Source of the DNA: Bacillota bacterium | Lineage (GTDB): Bacteria; Bacillota; Clostridia; Lachnospirales; Lachnospiraceae | Direction of reading: 5' to 3' | Length of the DNA stretch: 8,099 nucleotides | NCBI GenBank assembly: GCA_023415655.1 | Contig: JAEZKD010000298.1 | Span: 1 to 8,099, forward strand | In this document: one piece after another, positions 1 to 6,189 of the stretch | How positions within the stretch are numbered: the stretch's first letter is position 1 | Layout of the letters: every line of letters starts with the position of its first letter | Translations under genes and position numbers: made by a program | Notes under the pieces: model-generated | Database searches by the model: none | What the model was told of the DNA's origin: nothing | What the model saw: only the letters and a program-made list of their open reading frames with translations

Positions 1-133
1 GTTGAATTTAGTCGGTGCGAGGAAGAGAGAGTAACCCGACGAATGGAATGAAAAGTTGCATTCAGTCAGTCTGAATATAAATGCTACAATAAGAATGAAG
101 GAACGATCATCTAAAAATGCCCACTTGTGAGAT

Positions 134-163
134 ATTATGATTACCTTTGGAGGTAATTATGAT
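134..163 (+). promoter_or_regulatory. Hairpin covering a ribosome site and start codon
   Basis: Bases 134-145 pair with 152-163 in twelve consecutive pairs, two of them G-T wobbles, around the six-base loop TTTGGA. The strand forming the loop edge and 3' arm carries GGAGGT (149-154) and an ATG at 159, four bases further on. That ATG opens a 14-codon frame (MIYTLNINTDLKTS, stop at 201-203). If transcribed rightwards, the fold would hide the start site of this mini-gene. No T-run follows, so it is not a standard intrinsic terminator. The structure is seen directly; any role as leader or attenuator is inference. Confidence 0.35.
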
Positions 164-282
164 CTACACATTAAATATAAACACAGACTTAAAAACCAGT
201 TAGATAGGGAATTAGGTAAAGATCGACGTACAATTCTATATCTAGACTATGAGCTATAATCCCTTCCAATTCGCCTAGCCGC

Positions 283-318
283 AAAGACATTCAGTTGAAT
301 CGTCTGTAACATGTCTTT
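283..318. repeat. 8-bp inverted repeat, 20-base loop
   Basis: AAAGACAT at 283-290 is matched exactly by ATGTCTTT at 311-318. The 20-base loop makes it a weak hairpin in RNA, and the following bases (ATTTAGTAATT) are only moderately T-rich. It could be a feeble terminator for something upstream or a chance symmetry. Confidence 0.25.
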
Positions 319-480
319 ATTTAGTAATTATCTCGATACGCAGAGTTATTATGGAACAAAATATACCAAGTATTTAAGATATTCACATAAGGATAGATTC
401 TATATTGACTCTGTCCTTGGGGCATGGTTTATGATGAGGTTAGTATAGTTTTGGGAGTTAATTGTTGCCGTAGATTATGT

Positions 481-664
481 CAAAATAAGTCTCATCTGAA
501 AATGAGTTTCCTGAGAAAATAAGTCTCATCTGAAAATGAGTTTCCTTTGAAAATAAGTCTCCTATAAACTGAGTCTCCTGTGAAAGTGAGCCTCATGAGA
601 GATTGAGCTCATATATAAGTGAGTCTAAGAGAAACTGAGTCTCATGATAATTGAACCTCAGAGC
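481..664. repeat. 17-bp tandem repeat array, about 11 units
   Basis: Units begin at 481, 498, 515, 532, 549, 566, 582, 599, 616, 631 and 648. Most are exactly 17 bp, with slips to 16 and 15 bp in the units at 566 and 616. The consensus is close to GAAAATGAGTCTCATNT. The core ATGAG-T-CTCAT is nearly symmetric, and neighbouring units can pair as CTCAT-CTGAAA-ATGAG. The first four units form a perfect 31-bp direct repeat (482-512 and 516-546) at a 34-bp period, while later units drift. Looser echoes (TTGAGTTATAG near 672, TTGAGTCTTGGAG near 728) continue towards the gene at 781. A 17-bp period is not a multiple of three, so this is not a coding repeat, and there are no unique spacers, so it is not CRISPR. 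It lies about 115 bp before the start of the exporter operon and could affect its expression. Confidence 0.85.
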
Positions 665-780
665 ATGTAAATTGAGTTATAGAGTATAAAAATTTAAGTT
701 CAAGATTTTAAGCACTAGATTTGAATGTTGAGTCTTGGAGTTAATTAACTTTTTAGTCAAAGATACGGGGGATTTGTTTT

Positions 781-1695
781 ATGGATGTGTTATGGATGTT
801 ACTTAAAAAGAGGAGAGGGAAAGTTGCAGGGACCGTGATGTTGAGTATTGGTTCGATTATTGTGACTTTGTTTTGGAATCGTAGGCTAGCTCAGATTGTG
901 AATCGGCTTTCTGATGGTAACGGGGTAGGTAAGGATCTAATATTACAGACTTTGATCTTTTTGCTTTTGCTTGTGATGGTCGAATCTGTTTTGACGTTTG
1001 TTTCGGGATGTACTTGTGAAACAATGAATGCTGATTTGCGGATGTGGTATGTTCAGAAATATGTTGGACAGGATTTTTCTTTTTTGGAAGGAAAGAATGC
1101 TGGACAGCAGATTTCTAAAATCTTAAATGAGTTACATGAGGTTACGGTTTATATCAGTGAGAGTTTATTCTCATTGATTCATAGTCTGATTAAGTTTATT
1201 GGAACTGTATGTTTGTTACTTTCTTTGGATATGAGATTAACACTAGAAGCCAATTTACCTGTGCTTGGAATCATTGTATATGTGGTTTTGATTAGTAAAG
1301 TTCTTGAAACGTATGCGAGTTCTAGTCAAATGGAAACGCAACGAATGAATGGTGTTGCTGAAACAATTGTTACTTTATTTCCTGTATTAAAGCTATATGA
1401 TGCGGGGGAGATGATGAAAAAACATTATCATAATATTACAGATTGTTGGGAAGTAGTAACAAGGAAGGAAGAGGAAAGAAAGGCATTATTGTTGTCGATT
1501 TCAGCGATTCTCTCAAGTTTACCACTGATGTTGTTACTTTTATTCGGTGGATGGCGTGTAATTGATGGAACTATTGCGATTGGGACCTTGTATATTTTTA
1601 TCAATTTATCAGGTAATGTTTCTGGTGTGATGATGAATATGCCGACTTTTATTGGTTCATATCGAAGGTTCTTAGCGAATATGAAACGGCTTTAA
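781..1695 (+). CDS. ABC exporter membrane subunit without ATPase domain (TMD1)
   Basis: A 304-residue membrane protein with the six-helix layout of ABC exporters. Hydrophobic segments lie near residues 15-32, 53-76, 130-148, 154-172, 233-256 and 262-282. Between helices 2 and 3 it has the exporter-type stretch FLEGKNAGQQISKILNEL, equivalent to the usual phe-x-x-x-x-x-GxxxxxxxxD region. The chain stops right after the long sixth helix (RRFLANMKRL), where a normal half-transporter of about 570-600 residues would continue into a linker and ATPase domain. Here the ATPase is the next gene, after a 30-bp gap. The start at 781 is backed by GGGGGA at 767-772, eight bases upstream; a second in-frame ATG at 793 is less well placed. 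The likely role is one half of a heterodimeric export channel with the gene at 2367. The substrate is unknown. The fold is clear; the pairing is inferred from context. Confidence 0.85.
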   Translation: MDVLWMLLKKRRGKVAGTVMLSIGSIIVTLFWNRRLAQIVNRLSDGNGVGKDLILQTLIFLLLLVMVESVLTFVSGCTCETMNADLRMWYVQKYVGQDFSFLEGKNAGQQISKILNELHEVTVYISESLFSLIHSLIKFIGTVCLLLSLDMRLTLEANLPVLGIIVYVVLISKVLETYASSSQMETQRMNGVAETIVTLFPVLKLYDAGEMMKKHYHNITDCWEVVTRKEEERKALLLSISAILSSLPLMLLLLFGGWRVIDGTIAIGTLYIFINLSGNVSGVMMNMPTFIGSYRRFLANMKRL

Positions 1696-1725
1696 AAAAT
1701 TAGATAAAGGAGTCACTAGAGTTGT

Positions 1726-2370
1726 ATGGGAATTTATATGGATCAAGTTAATTATACATATCAGGGTAGAGAGAAGGAAGTACTTAGAGGATTATGCCTA
1801 AAGGTAGAACCAGGTGAGAATGTTGGAATTATTGGAGATAGTGGCGGAGGGAAGAGCACTCTGCTTAAAATTATCTCTGGGTTATATGAAACACAGTCTG
1901 GAATGGTAAGAGTAGCAGGTGAGACAAGACCAGTAAAGATTCGGTCTAAGGTTTCGATGGTGATGCAAGCTGCTAACCTGTTTCCGGTTTCGATTAGAGA
2001 TAATATTACTTGTGGCCATAAGATGAGCAATGAGGAGATATGGGAGGCGAGCGAGGCAGCACAGATTAGCCAATGGATTGAATCCTTGGAAGATGGGCTG
2101 GATACAAAGGTAGGTGAGCGTGGACAAGGTGTATCTGGTGGACAGGCACAACGAATAGCAATTGCTCGGGCAATCGCAAAAAAATCTCCAGTGGTATTAA
2201 TGGATGAACCAACTTCTGCAATTGATGAAGAAACAAGAAAGGCATTGTTAACGGCAATCAGTCGCTTGACGATAGGAAAGACCGTCATTCACGTATCTCA
2301 TCAAACAGAAGCACTCAGAGGGTGCGATCGGATCTATAGGTTAGTGGAGGGAGTATTGAGGTTACTATGA
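1726..2370 (+). CDS. Stand-alone exporter-type ABC ATP-binding subunit
   Basis: A 214-residue nucleotide-binding protein of the kind normally fused to exporter membrane domains. Visible motifs are the A-loop tyrosine around Y10-Y12, Walker A GDSGGGKST (37-45), Q-loop glutamine Q81, the exporter-type phrase VGERGQGVSGGQ (129-140) whose signature is VSGGQ rather than LSGGQ, Walker B VVLMDE (156-161), D-loop SAID (164-167) and switch histidine H192. All catalytic parts are present, so it should hydrolyse ATP, probably as a homodimer serving the two flanking membrane subunits. It ends soon after the switch histidine. AAAGGAG at 1706-1712 is 13 bases before the chosen ATG, which is rather long. 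The better-spaced TTG at 1722 is in another frame and reaches a stop after nine codons, and an in-frame TAG at 1717 rules out a longer version. Its last bases overlap the next start (ATGA, 2367-2370), indicating translational coupling. Confidence 0.9.
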   Translation: MGIYMDQVNYTYQGREKEVLRGLCLKVEPGENVGIIGDSGGGKSTLLKIISGLYETQSGMVRVAGETRPVKIRSKVSMVMQAANLFPVSIRDNITCGHKMSNEEIWEASEAAQISQWIESLEDGLDTKVGERGQGVSGGQAQRIAIARAIAKKSPVVLMDEPTSAIDEETRKALLTAISRLTIGKTVIHVSHQTEALRGCDRIYRLVEGVLRLL

Positions 2371-3338
2371 TAATAGAATTAAAAAAGTTATTAAAAAGAG
2401 TTGGAATACTTCGGACCTATGGGTTTCTTATGCTATTACGTGCGCCCTTTGATGTGCTTTTTACATGTATTCATGCGGTATTTCTAAAGCAAGCATATTA
2501 CTCAATCGAGCAAATGAATTCAACTCGCCTAACAATCACTTGCTTGATTTTCGGTGTTGCTAGTTGTATTTTATTTCTATATAATGGGATTGTATGGAGA
2601 AGATTCGGGTCAATGTATGTCAGATTAAGTGCAAAGCTTAGAAAAGTACTGATCGGAAGCATCATAGAACAACCATTAAGTGTCATTGAGAAGAAAACAA
2701 AGGGAGATATTCTAACAAGAATCAATCAAGATACTGGAATGGCATTGCAAATGCTAGGCGGACCTTTGAATCTTCCTCATTTTGTGATTGCCTTATTAAA
2801 CATAGTGATTTCATCGATGATATTACTTCCTATGGATGCTGGATTTCTTTTTCTTGTTTGGATGTTTGTAATACCACATGTTCTAGTGAATCAAAAAGTG
2901 GTAGCCAAGCCATCAGCGAGAAATCAGAAGGAAGTTCAACTTGCAACTGGTGAGCTTACGACGGTATTTGGTTGTATGATTACAGCAGCAGATGATATGA
3001 TTCTCTATGATGCACAAGCTCTATTGGTTAACCAGTATCAGTTCTGTTGTGATGAGATTTACAAAGCTAGGATGAAAATCGTAAAAAGAAATGCATTAGG
3101 TAGTGGGTTGATTCCTATCTTTGGACTTTTGGGTTATTTGGTTTTGATTATATATGGTGGAGAACAGATTGCAAATCAAACGATGCAGTTTTCAGATCTT
3201 ATCGGTATGCTACAAATTCGTGGGAGTATACTGTTAGGTTCACTTATGGTAACGAGTTGCTGTGTTAGGCTTAAGTTAAATTCAACGGGTATAAAGAGAG
3301 TGAACGAATTGATGGATGGTGAATGTGATGGATGGTGA
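2367..3338 (+). CDS. ABC exporter membrane subunit without ATPase domain (TMD2)
   Basis: A 323-residue membrane protein, distinct in sequence from the subunit at 781 but of the same exporter fold. Hydrophobic segments lie near residues 20-40, 55-77, 135-155, 158-175, 245-266 and 277-300. The classic exporter phrase KGDILTRINQD is present near residues 111-121 (compare GDxxsRxxxD in the family). It ends at IKRVNELMDGE plus four residues, the same structural point at which the first subunit stops, so it too lacks a fused ATPase. The start overlaps the stop of the ATPase gene by 4 bp and has TGAGGT five bases upstream. Its 3' end falls in a 16-bp tandem duplication that supplies the stop codon. 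The probable role is the second half of a heterodimeric exporter powered by the gene at 1726. Substrate unknown. Confidence 0.83.
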   Translation: MIIELKKLLKRVGILRTYGFLMLLRAPFDVLFTCIHAVFLKQAYYSIEQMNSTRLTITCLIFGVASCILFLYNGIVWRRFGSMYVRLSAKLRKVLIGSIIEQPLSVIEKKTKGDILTRINQDTGMALQMLGGPLNLPHFVIALLNIVISSMILLPMDAGFLFLVWMFVIPHVLVNQKVVAKPSARNQKEVQLATGELTTVFGCMITAADDMILYDAQALLVNQYQFCCDEIYKARMKIVKRNALGSGLIPIFGLLGYLVLIIYGGEQIANQTMQFSDLIGMLQIRGSILLGSLMVTSCCVRLKLNSTGIKRVNELMDGECDGW

Positions 3339-3341
3339 ATT
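3310..3341. repeat. 16-bp tandem duplication at the TMD2-MerR junction
   Basis: TGATGGATGGTGAATG at 3310-3325 is repeated as TGATGGATGGTGAATT at 3326-3341, 15 of 16 bases identical. In the TMD2 frame the first copy reads MDGE and the second, shifted by one base, reads DGW and then TGA. In the MerR frame the region supplies extra upstream ATG codons (3316, 3328). Because 16 is not a multiple of three, removing one copy would join the TMD2 frame directly to the MerR frame. Confidence 0.8.
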
Positions 3342-3342
3342 G

Positions 3343-3813
3343 ATGAATGATTATTTTATGAGAATCGGTGAAATTGCAGAGTTTTTTGGATTGTCACATA
3401 AGGCAATTCGCCTCTATGAAAAGAAGGGAATTATTAAGCCTGCCAAAGTGGATCAAGCTACTGGGTATCGATATTATTCTGCAGATCAAGTAAAACAATT
3501 AAATGCGCTAGTGGAACTGAAATCATTAGGATTTTCATTGAATGAGATAAAAGAGATCATTGGCGGAGCAATGACTGTTGAAAAATTGATGGATGCTCTC
3601 AGAGAAAAGAGACAGGACTGGGAAGAGGAGATGCAGGTGGCCGAGTATAAAATGGACGCGATCGACAGCATTGCAAAACGTTTAAAGGATTCTAAGGAAG
3701 CTTTGAAAATACAGGAGATGTCAGAGGATGAGCGTGCTTGGCTATTAGTTAAGATGGTATGTGTGGAGGATGTAAGTGTACAGCATCTGTTGTCGGAAGC
3801 AATTTGGTTGTAA
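3343..3813 (+). CDS. Short MerR-family transcription regulator
   Basis: From the ATG at 3343 the protein has 156 residues. The MerR DNA-binding domain is plain: helix-turn-helix RIGEIAEFFGLSHKAIRLYE (residues 7-26), wing with GIIKPA and the hallmark TGYRYYS (40-46), then the second helix pair with LKSLGFSLNEIKEII (59-73). A charged helix near 85-125 (LREKRQDWEEEMQVAEYKMDAI) fits the dimer coiled coil. Only about 35 residues follow, so there is no GyrI-like or other large ligand domain as found in MerR relatives of 250-300 residues. The start is uncertain: in-frame ATGs at 3316, 3328, 3343 and 3358 are possible and none has a strong ribosome site. The last places the usual MRIGEIA at the N-terminus. 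Translation probably depends on coupling to the membrane subunit just before it. It likely controls its own operon, which is inference. Confidence 0.88.
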   Translation: MNDYFMRIGEIAEFFGLSHKAIRLYEKKGIIKPAKVDQATGYRYYSADQVKQLNALVELKSLGFSLNEIKEIIGGAMTVEKLMDALREKRQDWEEEMQVAEYKMDAIDSIAKRLKDSKEALKIQEMSEDERAWLLVKMVCVEDVSVQHLLSEAIWL

Positions 3814-3841
3814 GACGTGAGAGGAATACTTGGAGGTAAAA

Positions 3842-4378
3842 ATGAGAACACCAATATTGGAAACGGAAAGATTAATTTTAAGACCACTTGTTGTTAGTGA
3901 CGCTAATGAAATATTTCGAAATTGGACCAGTGATCCAGAAGTGGCAAAGTTTATGAGATGGAATCTACATACCGATGTGGAAGTGACCCGAGGGTGGTTA
4001 GAAATAGAAGAGCAGAATGTAGAGAGTGATCAATATTTTACTTGGGGTTTTGTAAAAAAAGAAACAAATGAACTCATTGGATCAGGTGGTTTGGTATATC
4101 AACAAGATTTAAATATGTTTGAATTAGGTTACAATCTTATGAAAAAGTATTGGGATATGGGCTATACCACAGAAGCAGCCAAGGAGATAATAAGATTTGC
4201 TCAATATGATTTAAAGCAAAATCAATTATTTTGTCGTCATGCAGTAGAGAATTATGCTTCAGGGAGTGTTATAAAGAAGCTAGGATTTATCTATCAAAAA
4301 GAGGGTAGCTATTCAAGCTTTGATCATACACGAACCTTCCTAACGAAAGATTACATATTGCGAAAATCAGAGGGATAA
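3842..4378 (+). CDS. GNAT N-acetyltransferase, RimJ/RimL-like
   Basis: A 178-residue enzyme of the GNAT superfamily, expected to move an acetyl group from acetyl-CoA to an amine. The N-terminus LETERLILRPLVVSDANEIF is typical of the RimJ/RimL branch. GFVKKETNELIGSGGL (69-84) forms the central strands, ELGYNLMKKYWDMGYTTEAA (94-113) contains the beta-4 strand and the pyrophosphate-binding loop, and ENYASGSVIKKLGF (136-149) is the conserved Asn-Ser motif before the GF turn. The start at 3842 has GGAGGT at 3832-3837; a TTG at 3830 is in frame but overlaps that ribosome site. It lies 28 bp after the MerR gene and before a strong terminator, so it is the last gene of the block. The acceptor could be a protein N-terminus, an antibiotic or a peptide; the sequence does not say. 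RimL-like enzymes can protect cells by modifying toxins, as the C-terminal domain of MccE does for processed microcin C. Confidence 0.9.
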   Translation: MRTPILETERLILRPLVVSDANEIFRNWTSDPEVAKFMRWNLHTDVEVTRGWLEIEEQNVESDQYFTWGFVKKETNELIGSGGLVYQQDLNMFELGYNLMKKYWDMGYTTEAAKEIIRFAQYDLKQNQLFCRHAVENYASGSVIKKLGFIYQKEGSYSSFDHTRTFLTKDYILRKSEG

Positions 4379-4433
4379 AAGGTGAAAGTATTATTCTCGA
4401 TACCTTCTTTTTATTACTAAAAATTTATGTAAG

Positions 4434-4467
4434 TCATGCAGATATCAATCATCTGCATGATTTTTTT
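4434..4467 (+). terminator. Strong intrinsic terminator after the GNAT gene
   Basis: TCATGCAGAT at 4434-4443 pairs perfectly with ATCTGCATGA at 4451-4460 across a seven-base loop, followed at once by seven Ts (4461-4467). It ends the plus-strand five-gene block 56 bp after the acetyltransferase stop. Read on the minus strand the same stem is followed by CTTACATAAATTTTT, a poorer tail, so it may act weakly in that direction too. Confidence 0.9.
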
Positions 4468-4474
4468 CATGATG

Positions 4475-4507
4475 ACAAGGAAAAGTTCACAAACTACTTT
4501 TTCTTGT
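4475..4507 (-). terminator. Hairpin after the permease gene, possible terminator
   Basis: ACAAGGAAAAGT at 4475-4486 pairs with ACTTTTTCTTGT at 4496-4507, twelve pairs with one G-T wobble (on plus-strand RNA) and a nine-base loop. It begins 13 bases beyond the permease stop when read leftwards. On the minus strand no T-run follows (CATCATG comes next), so it may be an RNA 3'-end stabiliser or a weak terminator that works with the stem at 4434-4460. Confidence 0.4.
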
Positions 4508-4520
4508 TTTGGGTTTACAT

Positions 4521-5348
4521 TTAGCTACGTTTGACTCTTTTTTCTACATAACTTAGGATTCCATACAATCCACTAGCCACGATACATAAGATAACGATGC
4601 TCATGATCACCCAGTCAAGTTTAAAAACCTGACTTCCATATATAATCAAATAACCGAGTCCTGCTTTTGCAGCAAGAAACTCGCCAATAATAACACCAAC
4701 TAAGGAAAGACCAATATTAACCTTCATGACACTGATGATCGAAGGGATGTTGCTCGGAAGTATTACTTTAAACAAAATATCCTTTTTTGTTCCACCAAAG
4801 GTGAAGATCAATTTCTTTTTATCCTCCTCAACTGCTTGGAAGTTTGAGTATAACGTGATAATGGAACCAAAGATAGCTACTGATACAGCAGCAACGATAA
4901 TTGTTTTCATGTTATTTCCAAGCCATACGATAAAGATTGGAGCAAGTGCAGTTTTTGGAAGACTGTTCAGTATAACGAGGTAGGGTTCTAATACTTTCGC
5001 AACGCTGTCATTCCACCATAGGAGAATAGCTATGAGTAATCCTAGGGAGATAACAAGAGCAAAGCTGATGAAAGTTTCTAGCAAGGTGACTCCTGTATGA
5101 TAAAAAAGAGAACCATCCTTTGCCATATTAACGATTGTGGTTACTACACGGGATGGACTACTAAAGATAAAGCTAATGAGCCAGCCTAGATTAGTGCTGA
5201 TTTCCCACAATATGAGGAAGGTGATAAAAATAGCCCATTGTGCGATTCGTATTTTGATCTTATTTTTTTTATAACCAGCTAAAAATTTCTGATGCATAGC
5301 AGAGATGGTAGCTCCCTCTTTAGTTTCTTGCTTGTGTGAACTACTCAT
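4521..5348 (-). CDS. ABC importer permease, nitrate/sulfonate/taurine type
   Basis: A 275-residue inner-membrane permease of the family that contains SsuC and TauC. A charged N-terminal tail of about 36 residues precedes the first helix (36-56). The family phrase NSLPKTALAPIFIVWLG sits at 128-144. The ATPase-contacting loop, equivalent to the EAA motif, is near 174-202, with FTFGGTKKDILFKVILPSNIP carrying the conserved glycine and the I-LP end. Five to six further hydrophobic segments follow the usual pattern. Its ATG overlaps the end of the ATPase gene by 8 bp, with AAGGAG 13 bases upstream, so translation is probably coupled. Relatives take up alkanesulfonates, taurine, nitrate, cyanate, thiamine precursors or similar small molecules; which applies here cannot be read from the sequence. 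No binding protein is adjacent. Confidence 0.9.
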   Translation of the reverse strand: MSSSHKQETKEGATISAMHQKFLAGYKKNKIKIRIAQWAIFITFLILWEISTNLGWLISFIFSSPSRVVTTIVNMAKDGSLFYHTGVTLLETFISFALVISLGLLIAILLWWNDSVAKVLEPYLVILNSLPKTALAPIFIVWLGNNMKTIIVAAVSVAIFGSIITLYSNFQAVEEDKKKLIFTFGGTKKDILFKVILPSNIPSIISVMKVNIGLSLVGVIIGEFLAAKAGLGYLIIYGSQVFKLDWVIMSIVILCIVASGLYGILSYVEKRVKRS

Positions 5349-6126
5349 TTTTTGATGTCAACTCCTTCCATATCAGATTAAAATAATAGCTGAACTCCGG
5401 AGCACTGCGTTTGCTAAGTGGTGAGTCATCAGCCGAGGTCAACTTAATATCAATTATACTTTTCACAGTTGCTGGACGGCTAGATAATACGATAACTTTA
5501 TCTGCGGTACTAATGGCTTCTGCAATATCATGTGTGATTAATACAGCAGTCTTTTTTTCGTGTCGAATGATTTTACATATATCATTGGATACCTCTAAGC
5601 GGGTTTGATAGTCTAGGGCTGAGAATGGTTCGTCAAGGAGGAGAATATCTGGTCGCAAAAGCAGTGTTCGGATCAAGGCAGCACGTTGGCGCATGCCACC
5701 GGATAGTTGATTGGGCTTTGCATCCTTAAAAGATATCAGTCCGTAAGTTTCTAGCATGTGATTAATCATAAAGATACTTTGCTCATTGAACTTGTGTTGT
5801 ATCTCTAGGCCTAATGCAACATTCTTATAAGTGGATCGCCAGTCAAGAAGGTGATCCTTTTGCAGCATATAGCCAATGTTAATTCCAGAATCAGCAGCAG
5901 ATTTTCCATTGATAAAGATTTCACCGGAATCTGGTTTAATCAGTCCAGCAATCAAGGATAGGAGTGTTGATTTACCACATCCGCTAGGCCCCACAATCGC
6001 AAGAAATCCACCTTCTTCTACATCAAAAGTGATATCTTTTAATGCACAGGTTTCAGCTTCTAGCGTGTGGTAGGAATAACTGAGCGAATCCACATGCAGG
6101 AACCCATTTGTTACTTGTTCTTCCAT
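5341..6126 (-). CDS. ABC importer ATPase, nitrate/sulfonate/taurine type
   Basis: A 261-residue ATPase of the SsuB/TauB branch. Motifs are Walker A GPSGCGKST (46-54), Q-loop GYMLQKDHLLDW (85-96) whose downstream LLDWR is characteristic of this family, signature LSGGMRQR (141-148), Walker B ILLLDEPFSALD (161-172) and switch histidine ITHDIAEA (H199). The C-terminal part around RSAPEFSYYFNLIWKEL is of the type seen in clostridial members. The start at 6126 has GGAGG (complement of 6133-6137) six bases upstream. It is the first gene of a two-gene unit with the permease at 5348. A TATAAT-like box lies about 30 bp upstream on the minus strand. It drives uptake of an unknown small solute. Confidence 0.93.
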   Translation of the reverse strand: MEEQVTNGFLHVDSLSYSYHTLEAETCALKDITFDVEEGGFLAIVGPSGCGKSTLLSLIAGLIKPDSGEIFINGKSAADSGINIGYMLQKDHLLDWRSTYKNVALGLEIQHKFNEQSIFMINHMLETYGLISFKDAKPNQLSGGMRQRAALIRTLLLRPDILLLDEPFSALDYQTRLEVSNDICKIIRHEKKTAVLITHDIAEAISTADKVIVLSSRPATVKSIIDIKLTSADDSPLSKRSAPEFSYYFNLIWKELTSKNE

Positions 6127-6155
6127 GGGTAGCCTCCATTATTATGTTATACAGT

Positions 6156-6161
6156 ATTATA
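6156..6161 (-). promoter_or_regulatory. Candidate -10 box for the importer genes
   Basis: ATTATA on the plus strand is a perfect TATAAT on the minus strand, about 30 bp before the ATPase start. No good -35 box lies 16-18 bp further; a TTGACT (complement of 6189-6194) is 27 bp away, too far for a standard promoter. The promoter may need an activator, or the box may be chance in AT-rich DNA. Confidence 0.3.
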
Positions 6162-6189
6162 TGAATTGGTTGATAGTTGGTGATATAAA

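Larger units (their letters stand above)
1..480. other. Non-coding or decayed region, no convincing gene
   Basis: No reading frame here is both long and protein-like. Frame 2 is open only from 35 to a TGA at 128-130 (about 31 codons, no good start), which could be the tail of a decayed gene. Elsewhere stops are frequent in all frames. I see no tRNA, rRNA or riboswitch that I recognise. The structured elements I can support are a hairpin at 134-163 and an inverted repeat at 283-318, listed separately. The region may be a degraded gene remnant or a long leader of the operon that starts at 781; the sequence alone does not decide. Confidence 0.5.

Noticed and set aside
481..664. CRISPR array
   Set aside because: Units are only 17 bp, abut without unique spacers and drift in sequence. 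No cas gene is present.
721..756. Vegetative promoter for the exporter operon (TTGAAT or TTGAGT boxes)
   Set aside because: No acceptable -10 box lies 16-18 bp from either hexamer; the TTGAG motifs are better explained as decayed copies of the tandem repeat.
1681..1740. Sequencing frameshift that breaks one fused transporter gene
   Set aside because: The membrane gene ends without any linker residues in another frame, stops occur in the ATPase frame upstream (TAG at 1717), and a ribosome site is present. The second membrane gene ends at the same structural point.
1761..2288. 175-codon open frame on the minus strand
   Set aside because: It lies wholly opposite the ABC ATPase gene, whose motifs are all intact. 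Its translation shows no recognisable domain and it lacks a ribosome site.
3486..3887. 133-codon open frame on the minus strand
   Set aside because: It runs opposite the MerR gene and the start of the acetyltransferase gene, both clearly real. The protein is low-complexity and serine-rich, typical of antisense frames.
4376..4420. Extra terminator formed by AAGGT and ACCTT just after the acetyltransferase gene
   Set aside because: Only five pairs around an 18-base loop; the stem at 4434-4460 is far stronger.
4726..4983. 85-codon plus-strand frame inside the permease gene
   Set aside because: It is antisense to a well-supported permease and has no family resemblance; the same applies to the plus-strand frames at 5411-5608 and 5876-6073.
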